Shown: positions 15,875 through 24,694 of the stretch, one piece after another
How positions within the stretch are numbered: the first letter of the stretch is position 1
Layout of the letters: the number at the start of each line of letters is the position of its first letter
DNA from: an uncultured Hyphomicrobiales bacterium
GTDB lineage: Bacteria; Pseudomonadota; Alphaproteobacteria; Rhizobiales; Rhizobiaceae
Length of the DNA stretch: 64,000 nt
Reading direction: 5' to 3'
NCBI GenBank assembly: GCA_943908365.1
Contig: CALTTH010000017.1
Coordinates: forward strand, 1 to 64,000
Translations under genes and position numbers: made by a program
Notes under the pieces: generated by a model
Database searches by the model: none
The model's input: the letters and a program-made list of their open reading frames with translations, nothing else
What the model was told of the DNA's origin: nothing

Positions 15875-16972
15875 TCAGGTGCCGGTTTTTATCTGGGTCC
15901 AGACTCGGTTCAAAACGCGCTGTTCACGCGGCCCATACGGCGAGATGGTGAAGAGTTTCTTCATCGTCGCCTCGTCTGGATAAACGGAAGGATTCTTCGC
16001 AACCGCCGGATTCATCAGCGCCTGGGAAGCAAGATTACCGTTGGCGTATTGAACAAAGTCAGAAGCTTTCGCAGCCACTTCCGGCTTCATCATATAGTTG
16101 ATAAAAGCATGCGCCTCCTCGACATTCTTGGCATCGGCCGGAATGGCGAAGGAGTCCATCCAGATATAGGTGCCTTCCTTCGGGATGACATAGTTGACCT
16201 CGACACCGTTCTTGGCTTCCTCGGCGCGGGTCTTGGCCTGCAGTACGTCACCGGACCAGCCAATGGTGATGCAGCTATCGCCATTGGCTAGCTCATCGAT
16301 ATAGGCGGAGGAATTGAACGTCTTCACATAGGGACGGATCGCCTTGTAGACATCGCCGCCAGCTTCCAGATCGGCTGTCTCCTTGCTGTCCGGGTTCTTG
16401 CCCAAATAGTTCATGGCAATTGCAAAGGTCTCGTCCGATGCGTCGAGAATATTGATGCCGCAGGACTGCAGCTTCTTTGCGTTTTCCGGTTTGAACAGAA
16501 TGTCCCAGCTATCCACCTTCACGTCACCGAGAGCCGCCTTGACCTTGGCGACATTGTAGCCGATGCCGGTCGTGCCCCACATGTAGTTGACGGCGTATTC
16601 GTTGCCGGGGTCGTACTGCGCCAGACGCGTGGTGATTTCCGGCCACATGTTCTTCAGGTTCGGAAGCTTGGACTTATCGAGCTTCTGATACACACCCGCC
16701 TTGATCTGGCGTGCGAGGAAGGGCGATGTGGGGGCCACGACATCATAGCCGGAATTTCCCGCCAAGAGCTTCGTTTCCAGAACTTCGTTGCCGTCATAAA
16801 CGTCATAGACGACCTTGATGCCCGTCTCCTTGGTAAAATCTTCAAGGATCGAAGGGTCGATATAGTCGGACCAGTTATAGACGTGGACGACCTTTTCCTG
16901 GGCAAAGGCAGCGCCGGCAGAGAGAACGGCCGTGGCAAAAGCCAGGGTGAAACGAAGTGATCGATAACTCAT
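15875..16972 (-). CDS. potF: Putrescine-binding periplasmic protein PotF
   Basis: A 365-residue binding protein of the spermidine/putrescine (PotD/PotF) family. A classic signal peptide ends near AGAAFA-QEKVV, and the mature protein opens with VYNWSDYIDPSILEDF, the family signature. The ATG at 16972 has AGGAG 6 bases upstream, so the longer frame to 17011 is rejected. It heads the potFGHI operon, whose promoter should lie in 16973-17157, divided from the regulator gene that ends at 17158. Confidence 0.93.
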   Translation of the reverse strand: MSYRSLRFTLAFATAVLSAGAAFAQEKVVHVYNWSDYIDPSILEDFTKETGIKVVYDVYDGNEVLETKLLAGNSGYDVVAPTSPFLARQIKAGVYQKLDKSKLPNLKNMWPEITTRLAQYDPGNEYAVNYMWGTTGIGYNVAKVKAALGDVKVDSWDILFKPENAKKLQSCGINILDASDETFAIAMNYLGKNPDSKETADLEAGGDVYKAIRPYVKTFNSSAYIDELANGDSCITIGWSGDVLQAKTRAEEAKNGVEVNYVIPKEGTYIWMDSFAIPADAKNVEEAHAFINYMMKPEVAAKASDFVQYANGNLASQALMNPAVAKNPSVYPDEATMKKLFTISPYGPREQRVLNRVWTQIKTGT

Positions 16973-17157
16973 GATTTCTCCTGATGTGGCGCAAGACGAG
17001 AAACTGCGCAAACCCCTTTGTTTTGGCAGAGACTAAGAAGGAAAATCAGCCTCCGCAAGCAGAAATGTGCAGTGCGAAAATTTCAGGCAGATCACATCTC
17101 GGTACGGCGGTCGTAGGCCTGCGCAAAACCCCCGCATCGCGCGTCTTTCGTGCCAAG

Positions 17158-18576
17158 TTATTGAAAATCGAAGACGCTGAGGCCCGTTACCATTTCATCG
17201 AGACCGAGCGGACGTGTCAGCGGCGCCTCCGCTCGCGACAGGCAGCCCTGTCTTTCGCACAACCTGCAAGACGGTCCGATGGCAACTGCAATGGCCGAAG
17301 CAGAGAGCGCTTCGCCATAGACGATATCCTTCGCGTGCACCGTTTCTGTCACGAGCATCAGAGCCGTACGGCGCACCCTTTCCCCGAAACCGGCCTGAGG
17401 TCCTTCGAGCGTGCGTGAGATGGTGATGTAGGAAGCGCCGTCCGGCATTTGAGCGCTCTCCACCAGTATCTGCCCGGGCTGGGCGAAGGCCGCATGAATA
17501 TTAAGCCTAGGACAGAGACCACCAAATTTCGCCTGCGGAAAGCCCTGCGCGCCGGCCTTGCGAAAGCGGTTCCCGGCACTGTCGGTTTCCATCATGAAGA
17601 AGGGAACTGCCGAAGATCCAGGCTTTGCCAATGAGACAAGACGATTGGCTGCCTGTTCGAAGGAGACGTTGAAGCGCGCGCGCAGCACATCGATATCGTA
17701 GCGCGCCCGCTGGGCCGCAGCCAGATAGGCAGCATAGGGCATCATCAAAGCGTGGGCGGCATAGCGCGCGAGTTCAAAACGAGCGATGCGCTTTGCTTCT
17801 TCATTTGAAAGCGCAAGCGCCTCCAGCTCCTGCGAGATTTCATCCGTCAGCGCGAGCAAAGACACTTCCATCGCCAGTTCCCGAAGCTGGTCATGCATCG
17901 ACAGCCGCTCGGACAGAAACAGACGCATGGAGTGCCGGTCATACCGACGGCGCAGATTCGGCATGACATGCACCGGCAGGCTGCGCACGATGATGCCGTG
18001 GTTCTTCTGCAACCAGGATTTCAATGCCGATGCCAGATCGTCGCTTGCTCCGAGGGCGGCGTGAAAGCTCTCAGCCGCGCCATCCAGAAGAGCGAAATGG
18101 GCGGGCCTGCTCTCGAATATCTGTCGGACCTCGTCGATCGGGAGGCGTGTGGCCGAGAGGGTGGTCTGATGGCCCTCGCGCGCCAGAAGGTCTGAGAGAT
18201 CGCTAAGTCGCTTGGCCTGTTCGCTATAGGCCCGGTAGAGCTTGACCACGCCCATGGCGGCGTTTGGTGCGGCTTCGGCCACTTCGACAAGTTCCTGCGG
18301 CGAGGGAATTTCCCCTGCTAGCAGCGGATCGGCGAATATCTCCCGCAACTGGCTGGCCGTGCCGCCGCTTTCGCCTTGCAGATCGTCGAGATCGACCTTG
18401 TAGACAGAGGCGAGTTTCAGGAGCAGCTGCACCGTCAAGGGACGCTGGTTGCGCTCGATCAGATTGAGATAAGAGGGGGAGATGGACAGCTCTTCCGCCA
18501 TGGCGGTCTGCGTCAGGCCCAAGCCGTTTCGCACCCGGCGCACGCGCGGCCCTGCAAAGATCTTGGTTTCCGCCAT
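17158..18576 (-). CDS. XRE-family regulator, RamB/ScfR type (acetate/short-chain fatty acid metabolism)
   Basis: A 472-residue regulator. Residues ~8-62 are a Cro/C1 helix-turn-helix (LTQTAMAEELSISPSYLNLI). The rest is the short-chain fatty acid regulator domain with an IrrE/DUF955-like middle segment (RFELARYAAHALMMPY) and a C-terminal part with Cys residues (CRLCERQGCLSR). In Corynebacterium the homologue RamB controls glyoxylate-cycle and acetate genes. Here the gene is divergent from isocitrate lyase, which fits the same job. GGAGG is better placed for the second of two adjacent ATG codons (18576). The intergenic region contains an inverted-repeat operator candidate. Confidence 0.87.
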   Translation of the reverse strand: MAETKIFAGPRVRRVRNGLGLTQTAMAEELSISPSYLNLIERNQRPLTVQLLLKLASVYKVDLDDLQGESGGTASQLREIFADPLLAGEIPSPQELVEVAEAAPNAAMGVVKLYRAYSEQAKRLSDLSDLLAREGHQTTLSATRLPIDEVRQIFESRPAHFALLDGAAESFHAALGASDDLASALKSWLQKNHGIIVRSLPVHVMPNLRRRYDRHSMRLFLSERLSMHDQLRELAMEVSLLALTDEISQELEALALSNEEAKRIARFELARYAAHALMMPYAAYLAAAQRARYDIDVLRARFNVSFEQAANRLVSLAKPGSSAVPFFMMETDSAGNRFRKAGAQGFPQAKFGGLCPRLNIHAAFAQPGQILVESAQMPDGASYITISRTLEGPQAGFGERVRRTALMLVTETVHAKDIVYGEALSASAIAVAIGPSCRLCERQGCLSRAEAPLTRPLGLDEMVTGLSVFDFQ

Positions 18577-18625
18577 CATCCCTCCCCTTTTGACAAAAGC
18601 TCACAAAAGACGAGCGCTCCTATCT

Positions 18626-18738
18626 TTTACACAATTTACATTTTTACAAAACATTCTGTCAAAGACGATACAGCATAACCCGTTTCAAGTCACTGTTTTT
18701 CCTTTTTATCTAGCCGCAGAAAACCGATAAATGTAAAT
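18626..18738. promoter_or_regulatory. Operator candidate between ramB/scfR-like gene and aceA
   Basis: ATTTACATTT (18634-18643) is repeated as its exact inverse AAATGTAAAT at 18729-18738, 95 bases apart. TTTACA also occurs three times in a row (18626, 18635, 18643), about 8-9 bases apart. All lie in the promoter region shared by the regulator and aceA. The arrangement suggests two spaced binding sites for the neighbouring regulator. Confidence 0.45.
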
Positions 18739-18815
18739 TCAGTCACATCAGATCGCTGCTATCGATCCAAGGCAGAGCAGCGGGAAGTAGCAGCACACAG
18801 ACATGGGAGAGAGAT

Positions 18816-20105
18816 GTGACTGATTTTTACAAGCTTGTTCCAAATGCTCCGAAGGGACGCTTCGACGGCATCGAGCGCACCTACACGGCGGAAGATGTTT
18901 TGAAGCTGCGCGGCTCGGTCGATATCCGCTATTCGCTGGCCGAAATGGGCGCCGACCGCCTTTGGAAGTTGATCAACGAAGAAAGCTTCGTCAATGCACT
19001 CGGTGCACTTTCCGGCAACCAGGCCATGCAGATGGTTCGCGCCGGTCTGAAGGCCATCTATCTTTCGGGTTGGCAGGTTGCGGCAGACGCAAACACCGCA
19101 TCCGCCATGTATCCCGATCAGTCGCTCTATCCAGCGAATGCCGCACCCGAACTTGCCAAGCGCATCAATCGCACGCTTCAGCGCGCCGACCAGATCGAAA
19201 CTGCCGAAGGTAAAGGTCTTTCTGTCGACACATGGTTCGCGCCGATCGTTGCCGATGCCGAAGCCGGCTTCGGCGGTCCGCTCAACGCCTTCGAAATCAT
19301 GAAGGCTTTCATCGAGGCGGGCGCGGCGGGCGTTCACTATGAGGACCAGCTGGCATCGGAAAAGAAGTGTGGCCATCTCGGCGGCAAGGTTCTGATCCCG
19401 ACGGCGGCGCATATCCGTAACCTCACGGCTGCGCGCCTTGCGGCAGACGTCATGGGTGTTGCGACCCTCGTCATCGCCAGAACCGACGCGGAAGCGGCAA
19501 AGCTCCTGACATCCGATATCGACGAGAGGGACCGCCCCTTTGTCGACTACGATGCCGGTCGCACGGTCGAAGGTTTCTATCAGGTGAAGAACGGGCTTGA
19601 GCCCTGCATCGCCCGCGCCAATGCTTACGCGCCCTATTGCGATCTGATCTGGTGCGAAACATCCAAGCCGGATCTGGAACAGGCCCGCAAGTTCGCCGAA
19701 GGTGTTCACAAGGTTCATCCAGGCAAGAAGCTTGCATACAATTGCTCACCGTCCTTCAACTGGAAGAAGCACCTGGACGATGCGACGATTGCGAAGTTCC
19801 AGCGCGAGTTGGGAGCGATGGGCTACAAGTTCCAGTTCATCACCCTTGCCGGTTTCCACCAGTTGAATTACGGCATGTTCGAACTGGCACGCGGCTACAA
19901 GGATCGCCAGATGGCAGCCTATTCGGAGCTTCAGGAAGCGGAATTTGCAGCCGAAATCAACGGCTACACCGCAACCAAGCACCAGCGCGAAGTCGGCACC
20001 GGCTACTTCGACGCGGTCTCGGTTGCGATTTCCAGCGGCACGTCGTCCACCACCGCCATGAAGGAATCGACCGAGCACGACCAGTTCCGCCCGGCCGCAG
20101 AATAA
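18816..20105 (+). CDS. aceA: Isocitrate lyase
   Basis: A 429-residue isocitrate lyase that splits isocitrate to succinate and glyoxylate, the first step of the glyoxylate shunt for growth on acetate or fatty acids. The active-site loop KKCGHLGGK (Cys near residue 185) is intact, as are the metal/substrate segments VADAEAGFGG and LAYNCSPSFNW. The start is GTG at 18816 behind GGGAGAG; an overlapping ATG two bases earlier reads straight into a stop. Malate synthase is not in the window. It is divergent from its probable regulator. Confidence 0.96.
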   Translation: MTDFYKLVPNAPKGRFDGIERTYTAEDVLKLRGSVDIRYSLAEMGADRLWKLINEESFVNALGALSGNQAMQMVRAGLKAIYLSGWQVAADANTASAMYPDQSLYPANAAPELAKRINRTLQRADQIETAEGKGLSVDTWFAPIVADAEAGFGGPLNAFEIMKAFIEAGAAGVHYEDQLASEKKCGHLGGKVLIPTAAHIRNLTAARLAADVMGVATLVIARTDAEAAKLLTSDIDERDRPFVDYDAGRTVEGFYQVKNGLEPCIARANAYAPYCDLIWCETSKPDLEQARKFAEGVHKVHPGKKLAYNCSPSFNWKKHLDDATIAKFQRELGAMGYKFQFITLAGFHQLNYGMFELARGYKDRQMAAYSELQEAEFAAEINGYTATKHQREVGTGYFDAVSVAISSGTSSTTAMKESTEHDQFRPAAE

Positions 20106-20115
20106 CATCCGAAGT

Positions 20116-20196
20116 GTGAAACGCTTCAGGTACTTTTGTTAACGCATGTCGTTATCCGCAAACCGCTCAACAGCTTTGCGCGGCATGCACTTTGAG
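20116..20196. repeat. RIME-like palindromic intergenic repeat, copy 1
   Basis: An ACGCTTCAGG-type segment is followed by a palindromic segment bounded by GCATGTCG and CGGCATGC (20144-20188), with TTATCCGCAAACCGCT inside. The same parts in the same order occur at 48649-48753, and the left parts at 63451-63517. This resembles the rhizobial intergenic mosaic elements. It sits just before the ribosome site of the next small gene. Confidence 0.7.
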
Positions 20197-20207
20197 GAGG
20201 AAAGACG

Positions 20208-20453
20208 ATGGCTTCGATTTCGAGAGTGAGAGAACGGGCAGAAGAACAGTCCTCTGCCATGACGCAGGACCAACAGGCTGCCATCCGCATGCTGGCAAAC
20301 GACCTGCACCGCCTGAACCAGGCGGTCATGAATGCGGTCGAGGCGGGAATCTCCGTCGAACTCGTCCGCTCCGCTCGCCACCATGGCGGCGACGGAAACT
20401 GGGGCGATCTGCTGATTCCGGTCATCGTCGCGCAGAGCAAGGCCGCGGCCTAG
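20208..20453 (+). CDS. Conserved-looking small protein of unknown function
   Basis: An 81-residue protein that I do not recognise. It has a charged, helical N-terminal half (MASISRVRERAEEQ; later DQQAAIRMLANDLHRLNQAV) and a short hydrophobic patch near the end (GDLLIPVIVAQSKAAA). No signal peptide is visible. A strong GAGGAGG lies 8 bases before the ATG, directly after a RIME-like repeat. Codon use is like the neighbours. Its stop overlaps the stop of the convergent LysR gene by four bases. Confidence 0.7.
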   Translation: MASISRVRERAEEQSSAMTQDQQAAIRMLANDLHRLNQAVMNAVEAGISVELVRSARHHGGDGNWGDLLIPVIVAQSKAAA

Positions 20454-21319
20454 TCCGCCACTCCGCGTCCGGCATAAAGGTCGGAATGCTGCTTGATGAG
20501 CCTCACCATTCGGTCCGCCACCGTCCGTATATCGCGGCGGTGGCGGTCTTCATTGTTCATGACCAGCCACTGTGGATGGCGGAGCTCATCGATCTCTCCT
20601 CCCTCTCGCACCAACCGCGCATCCGCATCGCCGATGAAGCATGGTAGCACCGCTGTGCCGGCACCGGACAGAACCAGTTCGCGCAGACCTGAAGGCCTGT
20701 TCACGGTGACGACGATGTGCTCCGCCCTGGCCTCATATGGCCAGCGCAGATAGGCGGAAATCGCATTTTCTTTGTCCACGACAATCCAGCGATCCGCCAA
20801 AGATTGCGGCGCATTGCGCAGTCTGTAGGCGGCGTAGGCTACATTGCCAGTTTTGATCGCAGCGAGATTGCGCTCCTCCGGCTCGAAAGCGCGGATACCG
20901 ATATCGTTCTCGCGATGGGTCAGCGCTGCTCTCTGTTCGGCGATGAAGAGGTCGATGCGAAAGGTGTCTCGCTCGCTGCAAATGGCGGAGAAATTGCTCA
21001 TGATCAATTGAGCATTCCATGTGCCGAGCGCAACGCGCACCAACGAAGAGGTCGCGCTGTATTTTCGCCAGCCTTCGATCGAACCCGCGGCGTTTTCCAT
21101 GACATGAAGATTGTCGAGAAGCATGCGACCATCTGCCGTCAATGCGTAGCCCGTCTGGCTTCTGACGAAGAGAACCTTGCCGATCCGCTGCTCGAGTTCC
21201 AGCATTCTGCGACCGATCGTTGCCGGGCTGAGGCCCGATGTGACCGCCGCACCCGTCCGGCCGCCACCATGCGCAACGTCGAGGAAAAGCTGGTAGGAAT
21301 CCCATCCGATGTTTTTCAT
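20450..21319 (-). CDS. LysR-family transcriptional regulator
   Basis: A 289-residue LysR-type regulator. Residues ~5-63 form the winged helix (SYQLFLDVAHGGGRTGAAV, SPATIGRRMLELEQRIG, FVRSQTGYALTADG). The remainder is the substrate-binding domain, shorter than the longest members but complete to the end. The target is unclear: LysR regulators often control a divergent gene, and the sequence upstream (21320 on) leads into a doubtful small frame. It ends convergently against the 81-residue gene. Confidence 0.88.
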   Translation of the reverse strand: MKNIGWDSYQLFLDVAHGGGRTGAAVTSGLSPATIGRRMLELEQRIGKVLFVRSQTGYALTADGRMLLDNLHVMENAAGSIEGWRKYSATSSLVRVALGTWNAQLIMSNFSAICSERDTFRIDLFIAEQRAALTHRENDIGIRAFEPEERNLAAIKTGNVAYAAYRLRNAPQSLADRWIVVDKENAISAYLRWPYEARAEHIVVTVNRPSGLRELVLSGAGTAVLPCFIGDADARLVREGGEIDELRHPQWLVMNNEDRHRRDIRTVADRMVRLIKQHSDLYAGRGVAD

Positions 21320-21405
21320 GGATGAAAAACGTAGGCCAGTGCTGGCGGCAGATAAAGCAGAAATTAGCGTGCAGAGTTAGATCGACCGATCAACGGAGAT
21401 CAACC

Positions 21406-21810
21406 ATGCACGAACCCTACCTCGCCTATGGCCTGATCAAGAGACCAAAACCTGAAGGTCCAAAGGCGCGCCGCGAAGCGGAGGAAAAATTCTATGCCGA
21501 ATTTCGCATGCCGGGCATCTTAACCCGTATGGTTTCAGCCTTTAAAAACGTCAGGTCCAGCTCAGAACGCGATTGCGATCAAGGCGGCCAGAGTGCCAGC
21601 CGCGATCATGGTGAGTCGAAAGACGGTAAGAAGGTTGTCATTGCGGGTGCGGGCAATAGCGACGGCGCGGGCGCGATTTCTGGACATCATCATGAGCGGC
21701 TTCCAACGAAAAACTTGACCGATCAATGCCGGGTTCCGGCGTCCAGCGAGACCTCATGTTCCAACTCGCGTTGTGCTGGCATAGAGGTCAGCATGACTCG
21801 CGCCTCTTAA
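21406..21810 (+). CDS. Doubtful small protein; only the first ~50 codons look coding
   Basis: The ATG at 21406 has CGGAG 6 bases upstream and the first ~50 residues (MHEPYLAYGLIKRPKPEGPK, then a charged helix) look like a real small protein. From about 21560 the codons look like the antisense of a better minus-strand frame (21562-21693). The true product may be shorter, or the 3' part may have decayed. I do not recognise it. It is divergent from the LysR gene. Confidence 0.4.
   Translation: MHEPYLAYGLIKRPKPEGPKARREAEEKFYAEFRMPGILTRMVSAFKNVRSSSERDCDQGGQSASRDHGESKDGKKVVIAGAGNSDGAGAISGHHHERLPTKNLTDQCRVPASSETSCSNSRCAGIEVSMTRAS
21562..21693 (-). CDS. Candidate 43-residue single-span membrane peptide
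   Basis: The minus-strand frame starts with three consecutive ATG codons (21693-21685) after TGGAAG. It encodes a basic head (MSRNRARAVAIARTRN) and a C-terminal hydrophobic segment (TMIAAGTLAALIAIAF) that ends at the stop. Third codon positions are strongly G/C as in real genes here, unlike the overlapping plus frame. The pattern fits a small inner-membrane protein with the basic end in the cytoplasm. Function unknown. A TTAA-N7-TTAA site lies about 115 bases upstream. Confidence 0.45.
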   Translation of the reverse strand: MMMSRNRARAVAIARTRNDNLLTVFRLTMIAAGTLAALIAIAF

Positions 21811-21821
21811 CAAGTTGTTAA
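21807..21821. promoter_or_regulatory. TTAA-N7-TTAA element, perfect palindrome (CtrA-like)
   Basis: TTAACAAGTTGTTAA fits the CtrA spacing and is a perfect palindrome around its central G. It lies upstream of the 43-residue minus-strand gene. It could also be an operator for another dimeric regulator. Confidence 0.35.
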
Positions 21822-21935
21822 AGGATCGCCGCGTTGCAGCATTTCTGGCGAGAGTGGGTTCGGCTTTGCATTCCGGGATGCGTCAGAAGAAGGCGTTCGA
21901 GCAATTTCGGCGGACACAGGCTGAGGGGATTTGCC

Positions 21936-23120
21936 CTAAACGGACTCTCCTGCGGCGTAACCGGATGCCCAGGCCCACTGGAAATTATAGCCGCCGAGCC
22001 ACCCCGTGACATCCACGCCTTCACCGATGAAATAGAGGCCCGGAACAGCTTTTGCCTGCATGGACTTCGAGTCGAGATGACCGGTGTCGACGCCGCCAAG
22101 CGTGACTTCGGCGGTGCGGTATCCTTCCGAGCCAGAGGGCCTTATTTGCCAGTCCTGCGCGCTGGCGGCCAGTGCCATCAGCGCCTTGTCGGAGAGGTCG
22201 GCAAGATGGCTGGTAAGGCCCGACTGCTCCACCAGATACTGCGCAAGCCGCTTCGGCAAAATCTCGCCAAGCGCCGTCTGGGCTGATTGACGACCATTGG
22301 CTTTCTTGGCGGCCTTCAGCTTTTCGGCAATGTCCTGTTCGGGTTCGAGCTTCAGGCGAATGGCATCGCCTTCCCGCCAATAGGATGAGATCTGCAAAAT
22401 GGAAGGACCGCTCAAGCCGCGGTGGGTGAAAAGCAGCGCTTCGCGAAACGTTGTCTTCCCATGCGAGATATCGGCCGGGACCGCAACGCCGGAGAGAGGC
22501 GACAGCCGCTCCAACTGCGACGGATCGAGTGTTAGTGGCACCAGGCCGGGACGCGGCTCGACCAAAGCGAGCCCGAACTGCTCGGCAAGTTTGTAAGCAA
22601 AGCCAGTGGAGCCCATCTTGGGAATGGATTTACCGCCGGTGGCAACGACCAAGCTCTTGGCCTCAATCACTCCTTGCAAGGTCGCCACGCGGAAGCCGCC
22701 TGTTGCCATGCCCTCGACCGCTGCTATTTCGGTCTGAAGCCGCAGCTTGGCACCCACAGCCTGCATCTCCGTCAGCAGCATGCGAATGATGTCTTTGGCG
22801 CTGTCGTCGCAGAAAAGCTGGCCGAGTGTCTTCTCGTGCCAGGCGATCTTGTGCTTCTCGACCAGATTAAGAAAATCACGCGGCGTGTAGCGGGCGAGTG
22901 CCGACTTGGCGAAATGCGGATTTTGCGACAGGTAGTTCTTCGGCCCTGCATAGATATTGGTGAAGTTGCAGCGCCCGCCGCCGGAGATGCGGATTTTCTC
23001 TCCCGGCGCCTTGGCATGATCGAGGATGATGACGGAGCGGTTGCGCTGGCCGGCACGGATGGCGCACATCATGCCCGCGGCGCCCGCCCCCAAAATCAGC
23101 ACATCACATTTTTCCGTCAT
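21936..23120 (-). CDS. HI0933/YhiN-family FAD-dependent oxidoreductase
   Basis: A 394-residue flavoprotein. The N-terminal GxGxxG dinucleotide fold is LILGAGAAGMMCAIRAG, followed by the family signature RISGGGRCNFTN near residue 45. The second motif VVATGGKSIPKMGSTG and the C-terminal FIGEGVDVTGWLGGYNFQWA are typical. Members are often labelled aminoacetone oxidase or NAD(P)/FAD-dependent oxidoreductase, but the physiological reaction is not settled. It is cytoplasmic by sequence. It is divergent from puuA, with a 127-base shared promoter region. Confidence 0.88.
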   Translation of the reverse strand: MTEKCDVLILGAGAAGMMCAIRAGQRNRSVIILDHAKAPGEKIRISGGGRCNFTNIYAGPKNYLSQNPHFAKSALARYTPRDFLNLVEKHKIAWHEKTLGQLFCDDSAKDIIRMLLTEMQAVGAKLRLQTEIAAVEGMATGGFRVATLQGVIEAKSLVVATGGKSIPKMGSTGFAYKLAEQFGLALVEPRPGLVPLTLDPSQLERLSPLSGVAVPADISHGKTTFREALLFTHRGLSGPSILQISSYWREGDAIRLKLEPEQDIAEKLKAAKKANGRQSAQTALGEILPKRLAQYLVEQSGLTSHLADLSDKALMALAASAQDWQIRPSGSEGYRTAEVTLGGVDTGHLDSKSMQAKAVPGLYFIGEGVDVTGWLGGYNFQWAWASGYAAGESV

Positions 23121-23247
23121 GGATTTTCCTTATCCTTGTTGCACCTCCTCTTTTCGAAGTCAGGCGTCTTGTCAATGCGCATTCCCCTCTCGCCAATTGT
23201 TAAAGTCTGACTATTATGGCCCCAGTCGAAACAGACCCCGGTGATTT

Positions 23248-24684
23248 ATGCCCCCCAAGAAAACCATGCTCCGCCCGAAGAAACCGGCAACCATGGCGAA
23301 GAAACCACCCGTTGAACTCTCCTCTACCCGCGGCGTCTCCACATGGCGCGAAGCGGCGCAATGGCTGAAGGCACGCGGCATCGAAGACATTGAATGCATC
23401 ACCCCCGATCTGGCAGGCGTTCCACGCGGTAAGATGATGCCGACGGCGAAGTTTACCGGAGACACCTCGCTGGCGCTGCCTTCCGCGCTTTATCGCCATA
23501 CCATTTCCGGCGATTATCCGGACGAGACCGCGCACTTCCGCTATGAGCCGCGTGACAGCGACCTGAAGCTGGTGCCCGATCTTTCCACCCTCTCCGTCGT
23601 ACCCTGGGAAAGCGATCCGACCGCGCAGGTCATCTGTGATGTCGTGGATCAGGAAGGCAAACCCGTTTCCTACACGCCACGAAACGTCTTGAAGAACGTG
23701 CTCGCTCTTTATCAGGAGAAGGGCTGGAAGCCGGTCGTTGCGCCGGAAATCGAATTCTATCTCGTGGCGATGAATGACGACCCTGATTATCCGCTGCATC
23801 CCCCCAAGGGCCGTTCCGGTCGCTCCATCGTCGGCGGTCAGAGCTATTCGATTGCCGGCATCAACGAATTCGACGAATTGATCGACGATATCTATCATTT
23901 CTCGGAAAAGCAGGGCCTGGAAATCGACACCCTCATTCATGAAGAGGGTCCGGCGCAGCTGGAAATCAACCTGCGCCATGGCGATCCGGTGGAGCTTGCC
24001 GATCAGGTGTTTCTCTTCAAGCGCACCATTCGCGAAGCCGCGCTGAAACATGGCATCTATGCTACCTTCATGGCAAAGCCCATGCAGGCTCAGCCCGGTT
24101 CGGCCATGCACATCCACCAGTCCGTCATCGATATCGAAACCGGACAGAACGTGTTTTCCAACAAGGATGGCACCCCGTCTAAGGAGTTCTTCTCTTTCGT
24201 CGGCGGCATGCAGCGCTATGTGCCGAACGCGCTTGTGATGCTTGCCCCCTATGTGAATTCCTATCGACGCCTGACGCCGGACATGGCTTGCCCGGTCAAC
24301 AACGCCTGGGGTTACGATAACCGCACCACGGCCTTTCGCGTGCCGATCTCCGGCCCGCAGGCGCGGCGAGTGGAAAACCGCCTGCCAAGCTCGGATGCCA
24401 ATCCGTATCTCGCGCTTGCTGCATCGCTCGGCTGCGGCTGGCTTGGGATCATGAACAATATCGAACCGACCGAGCCGACCTACGAGACCGCCAATGAAGG
24501 CTCCATCGAGCTTCCACGCGGTCTGCTCGAAGCCGTCGCGCTTCTGGAACAGGAACAGCAGTTCGAACGCATCTTCGGCAACGAGTTCGTCGGTCTTTAT
24601 GCTGGCTTGAAGCGTGGCGAATTCGAAACCTTCATGCAGGTGATCAGCCCCTGGGAGCGCGAGTTCCTGCTGCTCAACGTGTGA
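23248..24684 (+). CDS. puuA: Glutamine synthetase family, probable gamma-glutamylputrescine synthetase
   Basis: A 478-residue glutamine-synthetase-fold ligase. Motifs include the ATP/metal site PEIEFYLVAMN, EEGPAQLEINLRHGD, and the histidine motif GSAMHIHQSV, plus the NNAWGYDNRT-RVPISG segment. Its immediate neighbour is a PuuB-type oxidase, which points to gamma-glutamylation of putrescine as the first step of the Puu pathway rather than ammonia assimilation. A Lys/Pro-rich N-terminal tail of about 20 residues (PPKKTMLRPKKPATMAKK) precedes the fold; ATG codons at 23266 and 23293 are alternative starts, so the tail may be shorter. Its substrate would be supplied by potFGHI. Confidence 0.85.
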   Translation: MPPKKTMLRPKKPATMAKKPPVELSSTRGVSTWREAAQWLKARGIEDIECITPDLAGVPRGKMMPTAKFTGDTSLALPSALYRHTISGDYPDETAHFRYEPRDSDLKLVPDLSTLSVVPWESDPTAQVICDVVDQEGKPVSYTPRNVLKNVLALYQEKGWKPVVAPEIEFYLVAMNDDPDYPLHPPKGRSGRSIVGGQSYSIAGINEFDELIDDIYHFSEKQGLEIDTLIHEEGPAQLEINLRHGDPVELADQVFLFKRTIREAALKHGIYATFMAKPMQAQPGSAMHIHQSVIDIETGQNVFSNKDGTPSKEFFSFVGGMQRYVPNALVMLAPYVNSYRRLTPDMACPVNNAWGYDNRTTAFRVPISGPQARRVENRLPSSDANPYLALAASLGCGWLGIMNNIEPTEPTYETANEGSIELPRGLLEAVALLEQEQQFERIFGNEFVGLYAGLKRGEFETFMQVISPWEREFLLLNV

Positions 24685-24694
24685 GGTGAACGAT

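Noticed and set aside
23248..24684. Assimilatory glutamine synthetase (glnA)
   Set aside because: The direct coupling to a PuuB-type oxidase makes gamma-glutamylputrescine synthetase more likely.
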